The notes under the pieces are model-generated. The model was not told where the DNA came from and searched no databases. It saw nothing but the letters and a program-made list of their open reading frames with translations. This document shows, piece by piece, positions 1 through 9,520 of a stretch of 64,000 nt of DNA (its first letter is position 1; each line of letters starts with the position of its first letter). The DNA lies in contig NZ_PYAL01000003.1 in the NCBI RefSeq assembly GCF_004121055.1, forward strand, positions 558,001 through 622,000, read 5' to 3'. The DNA comes from Achromobacter aloeverae. GTDB lineage: Bacteria; Pseudomonadota; Gammaproteobacteria; Burkholderiales; Burkholderiaceae_B. A program made the position numbers and the translations under genes.

Positions 1-75
1 CTGCCCACCGAGGAGCGTGACGCCGCGCTGGGACGCCAGGCTGCGCCGATGGCCACGCAACCCGCCGGCCGCTGA
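1..75 (+). CDS. C-terminal end of an unidentified protein (partial)
   Basis: Frame 1 is open from the window edge and ends at a TGA at 73-75, giving 24 residues rich in Ala, Arg and Pro. It is too short to assign a family. It is read as the tail of a gene starting outside the window because the frame is uninterrupted and no other gene covers the stretch. It could equally be chance open frame in GC-rich DNA. Confidence 0.3.
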   Translation: MPTEERDAALGRQAAPMATQPAGR

Positions 76-101
76 CCTCCGTGCCGGATGCGCGGGGCAG
101 G

Positions 102-171
102 CTGCCCGGTGCAGCCTGCCCGGTGCAGCCTGCCCATTGCAGCCCGCTCAGTGCAGCCCGCTCAGTGCAAG
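102..171. repeat. Five tandem 14-bp repeats
   Basis: Five consecutive 14-bp units (102-115, 116-129, 130-143, 144-157, 158-171). The first two are identical (CTGCCCGGTGCAGC), the third differs at two positions, and the last two are CCGCTCAGTGCAGC-like. The array sits just after the end of the leftmost gene and runs into the stop codon of the minus-strand antirepressor-like gene. It is a minisatellite-type array and could vary in copy number between strains. Confidence 0.8.
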
Positions 172-959
172 TTAAACACCCAGCACCGCAAGCTTTTCCG
201 CGAGATGCGGCTGTTTACCACCCGCACGCCCAGGAAATTCGGATAGCGGCTGCGCTTGAGTTCGCTGCGCAACTCGGGCGTTAGCTGCACCGACTTTTCC
301 TCGTCACCCAGCACGTTGCGCAGGTGGCGGAAATTCAAGGCCAGGAAGCGGTCCGAGCGGCGCGCGTGGTTGATCTCCGCGCCGCTCATCAAGCGCGAGA
401 ACACCAGGCGCCAGAACTGGTCCAGCGCGGGCGACTGCGTATTGCGCGGACCGACGGGGAAGGCGCATAGCTGGCTCAGCTGGGCACGGATGATTTCCCG
501 CTCGATGAACGATTCCGCTTGCCGCATGGAGACGTCCATCGCATCGATCTGGGCCTGCATGCGCTTGAACTGGCGCTTCAGCGTAACGACATTGTCGTCC
601 GGCGTATTGCCCTGCAACAGCTTGCTCCATTGTTCCAGCAAGGTGCCGAAGCCTTCCTGCTGCAGGACGGCCAGGCGATGGCGTTGTTCGGTATCGGTGG
701 CTTGCTGGGACAGGCGGTGCAGCCAGAGCGCGACCGCTCCCATGGGCAAGGCATTCGCGCTGGCCATCGGGGGGGCATAAGGGAGGGGCTTCAAGTGGCT
801 ACCCAGGTCCTCGTCTTGCGCAATGCGCCGCAGCTCCAGTTCGCTGTCGAGACGCATGGCCGCGCATAGCGGCGCCACTGCGACCTGGATGGTCTTGCCG
901 TCGTGCGCGCAAGGCAGGCGGATATCCGCGAACTGGGTATCGACGATTTCGGTGATCAT
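162..959 (-). CDS. Phage antirepressor N-terminal domain protein
   Basis: 265 residues. The first ~115 residues resemble the P22 antirepressor N-terminal domain: an early segment reading VAVAPLCAAMRLD, then a segment ending in MGAVALWLHRLS and a following helix. In prophages this domain counteracts the phage repressor. Residues ~115-170 are a charged helical stretch likely to form a coiled coil, and the C-terminus is of unknown type. The start at 959 is chosen for the GGAGG about 9 bp upstream; the frame is open further but without a site. No other phage gene is visible nearby, so this looks like an isolated, possibly domesticated, phage-derived regulator. The domain call is by motif memory only. 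Confidence 0.7.
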   Translation of the reverse strand: MITEIVDTQFADIRLPCAHDGKTIQVAVAPLCAAMRLDSELELRRIAQDEDLGSHLKPLPYAPPMASANALPMGAVALWLHRLSQQATDTEQRHRLAVLQQEGFGTLLEQWSKLLQGNTPDDNVVTLKRQFKRMQAQIDAMDVSMRQAESFIEREIIRAQLSQLCAFPVGPRNTQSPALDQFWRLVFSRLMSGAEINHARRSDRFLALNFRHLRNVLGDEEKSVQLTPELRSELKRSRYPNFLGVRVVNSRISRKSLRCWVFNLH

Positions 960-1193
960 GGTTGAATAGTCCTCCGACGCTGGCCGTGAGTGATGCGCGC
1001 CTGGGGCTGCGGGATCGCCGGCAGCCCGCGGCAACCGTGCATGGTCATGCTCAAATGGCCGACGACGTTCACTACGTTTTGTGCCATCGGTTGTAGGTCA
1101 TCCTAAAGACCGGCGCCGAAAGGCTGCACTTACTTTGCGCACGAGCGTTTTGATTTCACGCCTTCCGTTAGATGATGTGAGGGATAGACACAG

Positions 1194-1688
1194 ATGGACA
1201 AGACGTATAAGGACCGCGACGGTGTCGCGGATGCGGCAGCGGTGACGCTGCGCCAGGCGACGCGCGACGACGTACCGGCCCTGATGGCCTTGCGGCGCGC
1301 GACGATGCTGGAGCACCTGCGCAGCGCTGGCGCGCCGGACGATGAGGCCAGTCTATTGGCGCGGGTCGAGTACCGCCTGGAGGACGCGCAACTGGCGTAT
1401 CTGGGCGACGAGCTTATCGGCCTGTTCAAGGCCCATGAGATGGGCGATGCGTGGATGTTGGTGCAGGTACAGATCGCGCCGGCGCGGCAAGGCCAGGGCT
1501 GGGGAGCGGCGCTGATCGGCCGGCTGCTTGAACGCGCTGCGTCCGAGGGCCGTTCGGTGGTCCTGCATGTGCTGAAGACCAATCCCGCGCGTCGGCTCTA
1601 CGAGCGCCTGGGCTTCGTGATCGAAGGCGCCAGCGAGGATGGGCTGGAATATGTCATGCGTTGGAGAGCGGCGCCCAAGGCGGCGTGA
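1194..1688 (+). CDS. GNAT family N-acetyltransferase
   Basis: 164 residues with the GNAT fold: an early strand-helix (VTLRQATRDDVPALMALR), the acetyl-CoA-binding motif A with QGQGWGAAL at about 102-110, and the late motif PARRLYERLGF typical of the last strand-helix. It should transfer an acetyl group from acetyl-CoA to an amine; the substrate cannot be read from sequence. A GAGGGA lies about 8 bp upstream of the ATG. It is divergent from the antirepressor-like gene and appears monocistronic. Confidence 0.85.
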   Translation: MDKTYKDRDGVADAAAVTLRQATRDDVPALMALRRATMLEHLRSAGAPDDEASLLARVEYRLEDAQLAYLGDELIGLFKAHEMGDAWMLVQVQIAPARQGQGWGAALIGRLLERAASEGRSVVLHVLKTNPARRLYERLGFVIEGASEDGLEYVMRWRAAPKAA

Positions 1689-1799
1689 GACTGCACGGGT
1701 CGGGGCCGGTCCGGGCGGCGGGGCACCGCCCTGTCCGCCGGCCTGCGTCCGCGCAAGGCGCTCGCGCGCGGATGCCGTGCATTCCCGCGCGGGCGGCAA

Positions 1800-2096
1800 T
1801 CAGCCGAGATCGATGCCGACGGTGTGCTCAACCTGTGGCGGCTGGGCGAAATGGCTGCTCACCAAGGCGCGCCAGCCCTGGAAATCCTCCGATTCGCGGA
1901 AATCGACCATGTGGTTTTCCACCGTTTCCCACAGCACATACAGGCGATAACGGGTCGGATGCTCCACCGACTTCTGCAGCGTGACGCCCTTGCAGCCCTT
2001 GGCGCGCAGGAACAGCGGCTTCGCCTTGGCCACGCCGGCTTCGAACGCGGCGTTGCTGCCTTCCTTTATCTCGATCTGAGCGATTTCCGTAAACAT
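1800..2096 (-). CDS. ABM-domain monooxygenase-like protein
   Basis: 98 residues, the usual size of a single antibiotic-biosynthesis-monooxygenase (ABM) ferredoxin-like domain. Family features are the opening strand (MFTEIAQIEIKEG), a central FLRAKGCKGVTLQKS segment, and RYRLYVLWETVENH followed by FRESEDFQGWR. Members include cofactor-free monooxygenases and heme-degrading proteins, so substrate and activity are unknown. The ATG is preceded by AAGGA at a good distance; the frame extends upstream without a convincing earlier start. Confidence 0.8.
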   Translation of the reverse strand: MFTEIAQIEIKEGSNAAFEAGVAKAKPLFLRAKGCKGVTLQKSVEHPTRYRLYVLWETVENHMVDFRESEDFQGWRALVSSHFAQPPQVEHTVGIDLG

Positions 2097-2482
2097 GCGG
2101 TTTTCCTTCTTTTGATGGTAAGGGAGCGGCCAAGACGCCGGCCGGCGCAAGGCGGGGCGCGCACAGGGCCGCTCCGGCGCGGGACCGCGCCGGAGCATAT
2201 TACGCGAGCCGGGCCGGGTGCGGCTCTTGCGGAGGGCACGATAGTCGCCGCGGGCCGGCCCGGGTCGGCCCGGCATGGCACGCGCTCCAGGCACCGCGCG
2301 TACGCGGTCCGCGCCGTCGAAGGCACGGCGCCCGTGGGCCGGCCGCCGGCTTGCCTACAATGGGGCTGTCTTTGCCTTCGGCTCTGAAGGCGGAAGGCTC
2401 CCCAGGGGGGCAATCCACGATAGCCGCAACGCCCTGGAGGCATTTTTCGCTTCATCGCTACATCGCTATAGGAGAAACCGTG

Positions 2483-3022
2483 ATGTCGTTCCCCTTCCCG
2501 CCGCGCTGCCTGGCCGCCGTCGTCACCGCCGCTGCCTTTGCCGCCGTCCTGTCCGGTTGCTCCACCACCACCGGCCACGCCCAGGCGAAGGGCGCGGCAG
2601 CGGCGCAGGCCGCCACGACATCGGACTCCCTGGCCGAAACCACCTGGGACCTGGTGAGCTGGACCAACGCGGACGGCGGGGCCGTGGCCGTGCCCGGCGG
2701 CAATGGCAATCCCCCGGTAGGCCTGGCTTTCCTGACGCAGGGCCATGCATACCGGGTCGCCGGGTTCTCTGGCTGCAACCGCTATATGGGCACCTATCGC
2801 CTGGAAGGCGGAAAGCTGTCCATTACCGTTCCCGCCTCCACCTTCATGGGGTGCCCGTCGGATCAATTGGCCGGCTTCGAGACGGCCTACCTGAAAGCGC
2901 TGGCCCGTATCGCCTCCTTTACGCTGGACAGCGGCGGCGCGCCGCGCAAGATGACGCTGAACCTGCGCGATGGCGCGGTCATGACCTTCAAGCGGGGCGA
3001 GGACGTACCGACGCGGCTTTGA
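2483..3022 (+). CDS. META-domain lipoprotein
   Basis: 179 residues. A signal peptide ends in the lipobox LSGC (Cys near residue 24), so the protein should be lipidated and held in the envelope. The rest is one META (HslJ-like) domain: AETTWDLVSW at its start, GFSGCNRYMGTY with the conserved G-C-N, and a later MGCPS. META domains occur in outer-membrane or periplasmic stress and motility proteins; the molecular role is unclear. A GGAG lies about 8 bp before the ATG. The next gene encodes a second META lipoprotein, which suggests an old duplication. Confidence 0.85.
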   Translation: MSFPFPPRCLAAVVTAAAFAAVLSGCSTTTGHAQAKGAAAAQAATTSDSLAETTWDLVSWTNADGGAVAVPGGNGNPPVGLAFLTQGHAYRVAGFSGCNRYMGTYRLEGGKLSITVPASTFMGCPSDQLAGFETAYLKALARIASFTLDSGGAPRKMTLNLRDGAVMTFKRGEDVPTRL

Positions 3023-3193
3023 CGCCAGGATCTCCAGGATTTCCCCGCAACCGACAATAACGGTGTCGCTTTGTTAGCCACCTGATCCCCCCGGCCCGAC
3101 GTGCCTAAAATAGCGCCTTGCGGACGGGGTGGCCCGTTCGTTCTTTCCGGCGCGGTCGGCCCGCCGGCGATTTCCGGATCAGGAGTACTGTCC

Positions 3194-4003
3194 ATGCCTA
3201 CCTTCAACCGCGCGCGCGGCCTGCTCGGGGTCGCCCTGCTGGCCTGCGTGGCCCTCGCTGGCTGCGTCAGCCAGTCGGCCTGGCGTAACAGTGCGGGCTC
3301 CCCCGCCTTCCAGCCCGCCAACGCCAACGATTTCCTGGCCCAGACCAGCTGGACCCTGGTGCGTTGGACGCGCCCCGGCGGCGCGCTGCGTTCGGTGCCG
3401 ACCAACGATCCGCGCAACCGGCCCATCACCATCACCTTTACGCGTGAAGGCGCGGAGCCGCGCGTGACGGGCTACGCGGGCTGCAACACCTTCACCAGCA
3501 GCTATACGGTGGGCGGCGGCCAGAATCTGATCCTGACGTCCGATCCGGTATCCACCCGCATGGCGTGCGCCCCGGCGGACCGTAGCCAGGTCGAGCGTGA
3601 TTTCCTGGCGGGGCTGACCCGCATCACCGCGACGTCGGCCGACAACTACGGCGACCCGCGCCACTTGACCCTGTCGCTCGCCAATGGCGACATCCTGGAT
3701 TTCTCGCGCCGGATCGATCCCGTGATGGGCGGCGCCACCGGCGCGACCAAGCTGGTGTACGTCAATTCGCAGCGCGTGCCTTGCGATGCCGGCGTACGGC
3801 GCACCACCTGCTACCAGGTCCGCGACAGCGACAACCAGCCGTGGCAGTTCTGGTATGGCGACATCGCGGGCTTCCAATACCACCCCGGCATCATCTATCG
3901 CCTGCGCGTGGTGGAAACGCCGGTATTGAATCCGCCGCCGGATATGCCGGCGGTGCAATGGACGTTGGATAGCGTGGTCGAGCAGCGCGTGGTTGGGCAT
4001 TGA
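3194..4003 (+). CDS. META plus DUF4377 domain lipoprotein
   Basis: 269 residues. The signal peptide ends in the lipobox LAGC. A META domain follows ([10 protein letters not shown], then [11 protein letters not shown] and later MACAP, about residues 50-175). A C-terminal DUF4377-type domain begins near [11 protein letters not shown], with [18 protein letters not shown] and a closing YRLRVVET strand. AGGAG precedes the ATG. The paralogue upstream has META only. The stop overlaps or abuts the start of trhO, so translation may be coupled. The function is unknown; location at the envelope is inferred from the lipobox. Confidence 0.85.
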   Translation: MPTFNRARGLLGVALLACVALAGCVSQSAWRNSAGSPAFQPANANDFLAQTSWTLVRWTRPGGALRSVPTNDPRNRPITITFTREGAEPRVTGYAGCNTFTSSYTVGGGQNLILTSDPVSTRMACAPADRSQVERDFLAGLTRITATSADNYGDPRHLTLSLANGDILDFSRRIDPVMGGATGATKLVYVNSQRVPCDAGVRRTTCYQVRDSDNQPWQFWYGDIAGFQYHPGIIYRLRVVETPVLNPPPDMPAVQWTLDSVVEQRVVGH

Positions 4004-4005
4004 GC

Positions 4006-4794
4006 ATGTCGGTGGTTGAATTGAATCAGGAAAATGGGGTGGCCGCGGCGGCCGCGGCGACGGTCGTCAATATCGCCGCCTATAAGTTCGTCACCCTCGA
4101 CGACAGGGACGAACTGCGTCCCCGCGTGCGGGCCTGGGCCGAGGAGGCCGGGCTCAAGGGCACCGTGCTGCTGGCGCCCGAGGGCATCAACCTGTTCCTG
4201 GCGGGAGCATCGGCGGGTGTCGAGGACTTTCTGGGCCGCCTGCGCGCCGATCCCCGTTTCGCCGACCTGGAAGTGAAGGTCAGCCACAGCGACGCCGTGC
4301 CTTTCGGCAAGCTGCTGGTCAAGCTCAAGCGGGAAATCATCCGCATGGATCATCCGGCCATCCGTCCCGAGGACAGGCGCGCGCCCAGCGTGGACGCGCA
4401 CACCTTGGCGCGTTGGCTGGCTGCCGGGGTGGACGACGCCGGCAGGCCGGTGGTCATGCTGGACACCCGCAACGATTTCGAAGTCGACGCGGGCACGTTC
4501 GAAGGCGCCATCGACTGGCGCATCCAGCGGTTCACGCAGTTTCCGGATGCGGTGCTACGGCACCGCGAGCAGCTGGCGGGCAAAACCGTGGTCAGCTTCT
4601 GCACCGGCGGCATCCGTTGCGAGAAGGCGGCCTTGTTCATGCAGGACGTGGGCGTGGAGCATGTCTACCAGCTCGAAGGCGGCATACTCAAGTATTTCGA
4701 GGAAACGGGCGGTCCGGGGTTCAAGGGCCGCTGCTTCGTGTTCGACGGCCGGGATACCCTGGGTCCGGACCTGGCGCCGGAGGCGGGCGCATGA
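4006..4794 (+). CDS. trhO: tRNA uridine(34) hydroxylase TrhO (rhodanese-like)
   Basis: 262 residues of the YceA/TrhO family. An N-terminal ferredoxin-like region ([25 protein letters not shown]) is followed by a rhodanese domain whose active loop reads [11 protein letters not shown], with the first Cys catalytic in the family. TrhO makes 5-hydroxyuridine at wobble U34 of some tRNAs. It is shorter than the E. coli protein (about 350) and lacks the extra C-terminal part, as in many betaproteobacteria. An ATG at 4006 is chosen; a TTG at 4000 overlapping the previous stop is the alternative. It overlaps the next gene by ATGA. Confidence 0.88.
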   Translation: MSVVELNQENGVAAAAAATVVNIAAYKFVTLDDRDELRPRVRAWAEEAGLKGTVLLAPEGINLFLAGASAGVEDFLGRLRADPRFADLEVKVSHSDAVPFGKLLVKLKREIIRMDHPAIRPEDRRAPSVDAHTLARWLAAGVDDAGRPVVMLDTRNDFEVDAGTFEGAIDWRIQRFTQFPDAVLRHREQLAGKTVVSFCTGGIRCEKAALFMQDVGVEHVYQLEGGILKYFEETGGPGFKGRCFVFDGRDTLGPDLAPEAGA

Positions 4795-5552
4795 CCGCGC
4801 CTATCGGCATCCTGGCGGCATTGCACGATGAAATCGCCGACTTGCTGACCCGCATGGGGCCCAGCGCGGAGCGGCACACCATCGGCATGCGCGACTACTA
4901 CGTGGGCAAGCTGTCCGGCCGTCCTTGCGTCCTCGTCCTGGCGCGCGTGGGCAAGGTGGCGGCGGCCGCCACGGCGGTCACCCTCATACGTGAGTTCGGC
5001 GTGTCTTGCGTGCTGTTCGCCGGCCTTGCCGGCGGCATCGCGCCGGGGGTGCGCGTGGGCGACGTGGTGCTCGCCGAGACCCTGGTCCAGCATGACCTGG
5101 ATGCGCGGCCGCTGTTTCCCCGTTTCGAGGTGCCCTTGCTGGGGCGGGCGAAATTCGCCACGGACGCGGGATTGAACGAGGTCCTGGCGCGCTGTGTGGC
5201 GGATTTCCTGGCGCTGGACCTGCCCCGGCAGGTGGACGCCGCCACGCAAGAGCGCTTCGGCATCGCGGCGCCCGCGCTGCATCGTGGCGAGATCGCCAGC
5301 GGCGACCAGTTCATCGGCGCCGCCGAGGTCTCGCGACGCCTGGCGGCCGACCTTCCCGCCACGCTGTGCGTCGAGATGGAAGGCGCCGCAGTGGCGCAGG
5401 TCTGCCACGAATATGGCGTGCCCTGCGCCGTGCTGCGCACCGTGTCCGACCGGGCGGATGCCGCCGCGCCGGTGGACTTCAAGGCCTTCCTGCACGAAGT
5501 GGCGAGTTTTTATTCGGCCGGCATCATCGGCCGCTTCATCGCCGCGCTTTGA
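4791..5552 (+). CDS. mtnN: 5'-methylthioadenosine/S-adenosylhomocysteine nucleosidase
   Basis: 253 residues of the PNP/UDP phosphorylase superfamily. It opens with [12 protein letters not shown], whose Glu matches the family's catalytic acid, has the glycine-rich [18 protein letters not shown], the ribose-binding [11 protein letters not shown] and the catalytic aspartate in RTVSDRAD. It hydrolyses the N-glycosidic bond of methylthioadenosine and S-adenosylhomocysteine, recycling products of SAM use. Its ATG overlaps the trhO stop (ATGA), so the two are probably one transcript. Another nucleoside hydrolase of the same fold cannot be excluded. Confidence 0.85.
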   Translation: MTAPIGILAALHDEIADLLTRMGPSAERHTIGMRDYYVGKLSGRPCVLVLARVGKVAAAATAVTLIREFGVSCVLFAGLAGGIAPGVRVGDVVLAETLVQHDLDARPLFPRFEVPLLGRAKFATDAGLNEVLARCVADFLALDLPRQVDAATQERFGIAAPALHRGEIASGDQFIGAAEVSRRLAADLPATLCVEMEGAAVAQVCHEYGVPCAVLRTVSDRADAAAPVDFKAFLHEVASFYSAGIIGRFIAAL

Positions 5553-5555
5553 AAA

Positions 5556-7622
5556 TCAGCGCACCCGCATGCCGGGCTGCGCGCCTTCCCACGGTTCCAG
5601 CACGTAGATGCCGGCGTCGGTTTTGTCGTCGGCGTGGCTGGCGGCCAGCACCATGCCCTCGGACACTCCGAATTTCATCTTGCGCGGGGCCAGGTTCGCC
5701 ACGACGACGGTGAGCTTGCCCACCAGGTCTTCCGGCTTGTAGGCGGACTTGATGCCGGAAAACACGTTGCGGTGGCGACCTTCGCCGACATCCAGGGTCA
5801 GGCGCAGCAGCTTGGTCGAGCCTTCCACTTCCTCGCAATTGACGATGCGTGCGATACGCAGGTCGATCTTGGCGAAGTCGTCGATGCCGATGGTGGCCGC
5901 GATGGGCTCGCCGCCCGGCACGTGCGCGTCGGCGGCGGGCGCCGCGAGCGCTGCCGGCGCGGGCGCATCGAAAAGCTGTTCGAGCAGCTTGGGATCGACC
6001 CGCTGCATGAGGTGCTGGTAAGGCGCGATGGCGTGGCCGGCCGGCAGCAGCGCGGCCGCGTCGGCCGATTGCAGCGGCGCGATGGACAGGAAGGCCTCGA
6101 CGCGCGCGGCCAGCGCCGGCAGGACGGGCTTCAGGTAGATGGTCAGCAACCGGAAGGCCTGGATGCACGTGCTGCATACGGCTTGCAGGCGCTCATCCAT
6201 GCCTTGCTGCTTGGCCAGGTCCCACGGCTTGTTCTGGTCGACGTACTCGTTGACCTTGTCGGCCAGGGCCATGACGTCGCGCAAGGCGCGCGACGTGTCG
6301 CGGCCGTCATAGAGCGCGGCGATGGCGGGCGCCGCGGCCTGCAGGGATTGCAGCAGGGCCGCGCCTTCCGCGTCGGGCGCGGCCAGCTGGCCGCCGAAGC
6401 GCTTGGACAGGAAGCCCGCGGCGCGGCTGGCGATGTTGATGTACTTGCCCACCAGGTCGCTGTTGACGCGGGCGGCGAAGTCTTCCGAATTGAAGTCGAT
6501 GTCCTCGTTGCGGCCGGAGAGCTTGGCGGCGAGGTAGTAGCGCAGGTGCTCGGGATTCAGGCCCAGCGAAAGGTAGCGCAGCGGGTCGATGCCGGTGCCG
6601 CGGCTCTTGCTCATTTTCTCGCCGTTGACGGTGAGGTGGCCGTGCACGTAGACCGCGTCCGGCGCCTTGCGGCCGCTGAAATGCAGCATGGCCGGCCAGA
6701 AGAGGGTGTGGAAGGTGATGATGTCCTTGCCGATGAAGTGCACCTGCTCCAGGCCCGGGCGGGCCATGTAGGCGGCATAGTCCTCGCCGCGCCGGTCGAG
6801 CAGGTTCTTCAGCGAGGCCAGGTAGCCGACCGGCGCGTCCAGCCAGACATAGAAGTACTTGCCCGGCGCGTCCGGGATCTCGATGCCGAAGTAGGGCGCG
6901 TCGCGGCTGATGTCCCAGTCGCCCAGGCCGCCCTTGCCCTCGGCATCCTTGTAGAGCCATTCGCGTATCTTGTTCTGGACCTCGGGCTGCACGTGGCCCG
7001 GCGCGGTGGTCCACTCCTGCAGATAGGCCTCGCAGCGCGGGTCGGAGAGCTTGAAGAAAAAGTGGTCGGAACTGCGCAGCTCGGGCTTGGCGCCGGACAG
7101 TGCCGAGTAGGGCTCGATCAGCGCGGTGGGCGCGTAGACCGCGCCGCAGACCTCGCAGTTGTCGCCATACTGGTCCTTGGCGTGGCAATTGGGACACTCG
7201 CCCTTGATGAAGCGGTCAGCCAGGAACATCCGCTTCTCGGGGTCGTAGAACTGCTCCACGCTGCGCGTTTCGATGAGGCCGGCGGTGCGCAGGTCGCGGT
7301 AGATCTCCTGGGCCAGCTGGTGGTTCTCCGGGCCGTCGGTGGAGTGCCAGTTGTCGAAGGCGATATGGAAGCCATCGAGGTACTGGGCCCGGCTTGCCGC
7401 GATCTTGGCCACGAAGGCCTGCGGCGTGATGCCTTCCTTGTCCGCAGCGATGGTGATGGCCGCGCCGTGCGCGTCGTCGGCGCAAACGAAATTCACCTCC
7501 GCGCCCTGCATGCGCTGGAACCGTACCCAGATGTCGGCCTGGATGTACTCCATGATGTGGCCGATGTGAAACAGTCCGTTGGCGTAGGGGAGGGCGGTGG
7601 TGACAAAGAGGGTGCGTGACAT
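5556..7622 (-). CDS. metG: Methionine-tRNA ligase
   Basis: 688 residues, full length for the dimeric bacterial type. It charges tRNA-Met with methionine. The HIGH signature is at residues 19-22, a zinc-binding knuckle with CPNC and CEVCG lies near residues 145-160, and the KMSKS loop appears as EKMSKSRGT. The last ~100 residues form the EMAPII/Trbp111-like tRNA-binding dimerisation domain. The ATG at 7622 is the family start. The gene is convergent with mtnN, only 3 bp apart, and downstream of a small membrane-protein gene on the same strand. Confidence 0.97.
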   Translation of the reverse strand: MSRTLFVTTALPYANGLFHIGHIMEYIQADIWVRFQRMQGAEVNFVCADDAHGAAITIAADKEGITPQAFVAKIAASRAQYLDGFHIAFDNWHSTDGPENHQLAQEIYRDLRTAGLIETRSVEQFYDPEKRMFLADRFIKGECPNCHAKDQYGDNCEVCGAVYAPTALIEPYSALSGAKPELRSSDHFFFKLSDPRCEAYLQEWTTAPGHVQPEVQNKIREWLYKDAEGKGGLGDWDISRDAPYFGIEIPDAPGKYFYVWLDAPVGYLASLKNLLDRRGEDYAAYMARPGLEQVHFIGKDIITFHTLFWPAMLHFSGRKAPDAVYVHGHLTVNGEKMSKSRGTGIDPLRYLSLGLNPEHLRYYLAAKLSGRNEDIDFNSEDFAARVNSDLVGKYINIASRAAGFLSKRFGGQLAAPDAEGAALLQSLQAAAPAIAALYDGRDTSRALRDVMALADKVNEYVDQNKPWDLAKQQGMDERLQAVCSTCIQAFRLLTIYLKPVLPALAARVEAFLSIAPLQSADAAALLPAGHAIAPYQHLMQRVDPKLLEQLFDAPAPAALAAPAADAHVPGGEPIAATIGIDDFAKIDLRIARIVNCEEVEGSTKLLRLTLDVGEGRHRNVFSGIKSAYKPEDLVGKLTVVVANLAPRKMKFGVSEGMVLAASHADDKTDAGIYVLEPWEGAQPGMRVR

Positions 7623-7993
7623 GACCGGGGGGACGTTAGGGTGAGCCGGAAGAGAACCAGGGTCGCGGTTCCGCGATTTTGGAACCCGCGATTTTAGAGC
7701 CAGTTTACCGGCTCGCCGGAGGACGCCGGGCCGGCGAGGGGCCTGGGACGCCGGGCAAGGGCGCCGGGGAGGGGAAGGGAACGCGCCAGGGAGCCGCCGG
7801 GAGGCGCCGGTACGTGCGGACACGTGCCGGTGAAAAGCGGACTGAAGAACGGAAGGGGGGATCCGCGCGAAGCGCGGGGGCTGCGGCGTGGTCTTGATGA
7901 ACGGCCGGTGTTGACCGGCACGGCCGGGACCGCTGAACGGCCGAAATGCACGGCCGGAATCAGCAGACGGTGTGGATCAGCGAACCGCCCGGA
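7623..7993. other. Gene-free leader between the small membrane protein gene and metG
   Basis: 371 bp without a convincing gene; the open frames here are GC-rich noise. The metG-proximal end holds a perfect palindrome GGTTCC-8-GGAACC (7667-7686), overlapped by two direct copies of CCGCGATTTT (7671-7680 and 7686-7695). The rest (about 7700-7990) shows only imperfect GC-rich repetition. Confidence 0.5.
7667..7695 (-). promoter_or_regulatory. Palindrome with overlapping direct repeat upstream of metG
   Basis: GGTTCC, an 8-bp spacer and GGAACC form a perfect inverted repeat at 7667-7686. The decamer CCGCGATTTT occurs at 7671-7680 and again at 7686-7695, a 15-bp period. The element lies 45-73 bp upstream of the metG ATG. 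It may be an operator or a leader hairpin; no regulator can be named from sequence. Confidence 0.4.
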
Positions 7994-8260
7994 TCAACGA
8001 ACTTCGCGGGCTTCGACGTCGATCACGTCCGGACGGACGGGCGGGAAGGGCGCGCCGGCGCCGACCGGGCCGTGGCTGCCCTGCCGCTGGTGCCAGTAGG
8101 CGCGCACGCCGAACGGTTTGCCGCGCACCTTGGCGACCAGGTACAAAATACCCACCGCGATTCCGGTGGAAGCCATGAACAGCAGCGCCATGGCCGCGCC
8201 CACGAGGGCTAGCAGCGTGACGGCAAGCGCGCGAAAGAGACGGGTGAGAGCGTTATCCAT
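7994..8260 (-). CDS. Small membrane protein of unknown function
   Basis: 88 residues. The N-terminal part is hydrophobic, with one long or two adjacent membrane segments around residues 10-45 (LAVTLLALVGAAMALLF, then TGIAVGILYLV). After these comes a basic KVRGKPFGVRAYWHQRQ stretch and a Pro-rich, acidic tail. No family is recognised. It lies upstream of metG on the same strand with a 371-bp gap, and is divergent from apbC. Its real-gene status rests on the ordered hydrophobic and basic pattern. Confidence 0.6.
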   Translation of the reverse strand: MDNALTRLFRALAVTLLALVGAAMALLFMASTGIAVGILYLVAKVRGKPFGVRAYWHQRQGSHGPVGAGAPFPPVRPDVIDVEAREVR

Positions 8261-8431
8261 GATGTTATAGACGCCTGCTACGGCAAAATGTTCCTGCGGA
8301 TTCCGCTATCCTTGCAAGACAATGTGTAGCCATGAAACCCGGCAATTCGCTGGAGATCCAGGGCCTGAAACCGAGGGCGGGAGCCGAAAGGCTGCGGGAA
8401 AGACCGCGCCGACGGTTGGGAATATAGTGAC

Positions 8432-9517
8432 ATGAGTTTGACAAACGAACAAATTAAAGCCGCCCTCGCAGGTGTAACCGACCCCCTGACGGGTGCGAAG
8501 ATCGTCGATTTTGTAAAAGATCGCGACATCCGCGTGGAAGAGGGGCGCGTCAGCGTGGCCGTGCAACTGGGCTATCCCGCGCGGACGCAGCAGCAGGAAT
8601 TGCGCGCCGCCGTGGGACAGGCGCTGGCCGCCGCCGGTGCGCCCGGGGCGCAGGTCTCCGTAACCTGGAAGATCGTGCCGCACGCGGTCCAACGGGGACT
8701 CAAGCCGCTGCCCAATGTGGCCAATATCATTGCCGTTGCCTCCGGCAAGGGGGGCGTCGGCAAGAGCACCACCGCGGTCAACCTGGCGCTTGCGCTGGCG
8801 GCGGAAGGGGCCCAGGTGGGCATCCTCGACGCCGATATCTATGGCCCCAGCCTGCCGACGATGCTGGGCATTACCGGCAAGCCGGTCAGCCTGGACAATA
8901 AATCCATGGAGCCGCTGCAAGGCCACGGCCTGCAGGCCAACTCCATCGGCTTCCTGATCGCCGAGGACTCACCCGCCATCTGGCGCGGCCCCATGGTGAC
9001 CCAGGCCCTGGAGCAGTTGTTGCGGCAGACCAACTGGCGCAGCCTGGATTACCTGATTGTCGACATGCCGCCGGGCACCGGCGATATCGCCCTGACGCTG
9101 GCGCAGAAGGTGCCCGTGGTGGGCGCCGTCATCGTCACCACGCCCCAGGACGTGGCGCTGCTGGACGCGCGCAAGGGTTTGCGCATGTTCCAGAAGGTCG
9201 AGGTGCCGATCCTGGGCGTGGTGGAGAATATGTCTATTCATATTTGCTCCCAGTGCGGCCATGCCGAGCACATCTTCGGCGAGGGCGGCGGCCAGCGCAT
9301 GGCCCAGCAGTACGACGTGCAGTGGCTGGGCGGCCTGCCGCTGGCCTTGCGCATCCGCGAGCAGACGGACTCCGGCCGGCCCACCGTGGTGGCGGAGCCG
9401 GACGGCGAGGCCGCCGGCCTGTATCGCGCCATCGCGCGCCGCGTCGCGGCCGCCGTGGCCGCGCTGCCGCGCGACATGGCCGGCAGGATTCCGAACGTCG
9501 TCGTACAGCCCAGCTGA
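8432..9517 (+). CDS. apbC: Iron-sulfur cluster carrier protein ApbC/Mrp
   Basis: 361 residues. An N-terminal MIP18/DUF59-like domain (about 1-85) precedes a ParA/MinD-type P-loop ATPase of the Mrp/NBP35 family. The deviant Walker A reads SGKGGVGKST from residue 104, and the cluster-binding CSQC pair is at Cys272 and Cys275. It is thought to bind and hand over [4Fe-4S] clusters in the cytoplasm. The tamA gene starts 3 bp after the stop, so apbC, tamA and tamB are probably co-transcribed, although no functional link is known. Confidence 0.93.
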   Translation: MSLTNEQIKAALAGVTDPLTGAKIVDFVKDRDIRVEEGRVSVAVQLGYPARTQQQELRAAVGQALAAAGAPGAQVSVTWKIVPHAVQRGLKPLPNVANIIAVASGKGGVGKSTTAVNLALALAAEGAQVGILDADIYGPSLPTMLGITGKPVSLDNKSMEPLQGHGLQANSIGFLIAEDSPAIWRGPMVTQALEQLLRQTNWRSLDYLIVDMPPGTGDIALTLAQKVPVVGAVIVTTPQDVALLDARKGLRMFQKVEVPILGVVENMSIHICSQCGHAEHIFGEGGGQRMAQQYDVQWLGGLPLALRIREQTDSGRPTVVAEPDGEAAGLYRAIARRVAAAVAALPRDMAGRIPNVVVQPS

Positions 9518-9520
9518 CGC

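Noticed and set aside
102-171. Repeat array considered as CRISPR
   Set aside because: Units are 14 bp and directly adjacent with no spacers, and no cas gene is present.
5634-7619. 661-codon open frame on the plus strand opposite metG
   Set aside because: It is the antisense shadow of metG in GC-rich DNA; no family motif and compositional bias of a shadow frame.
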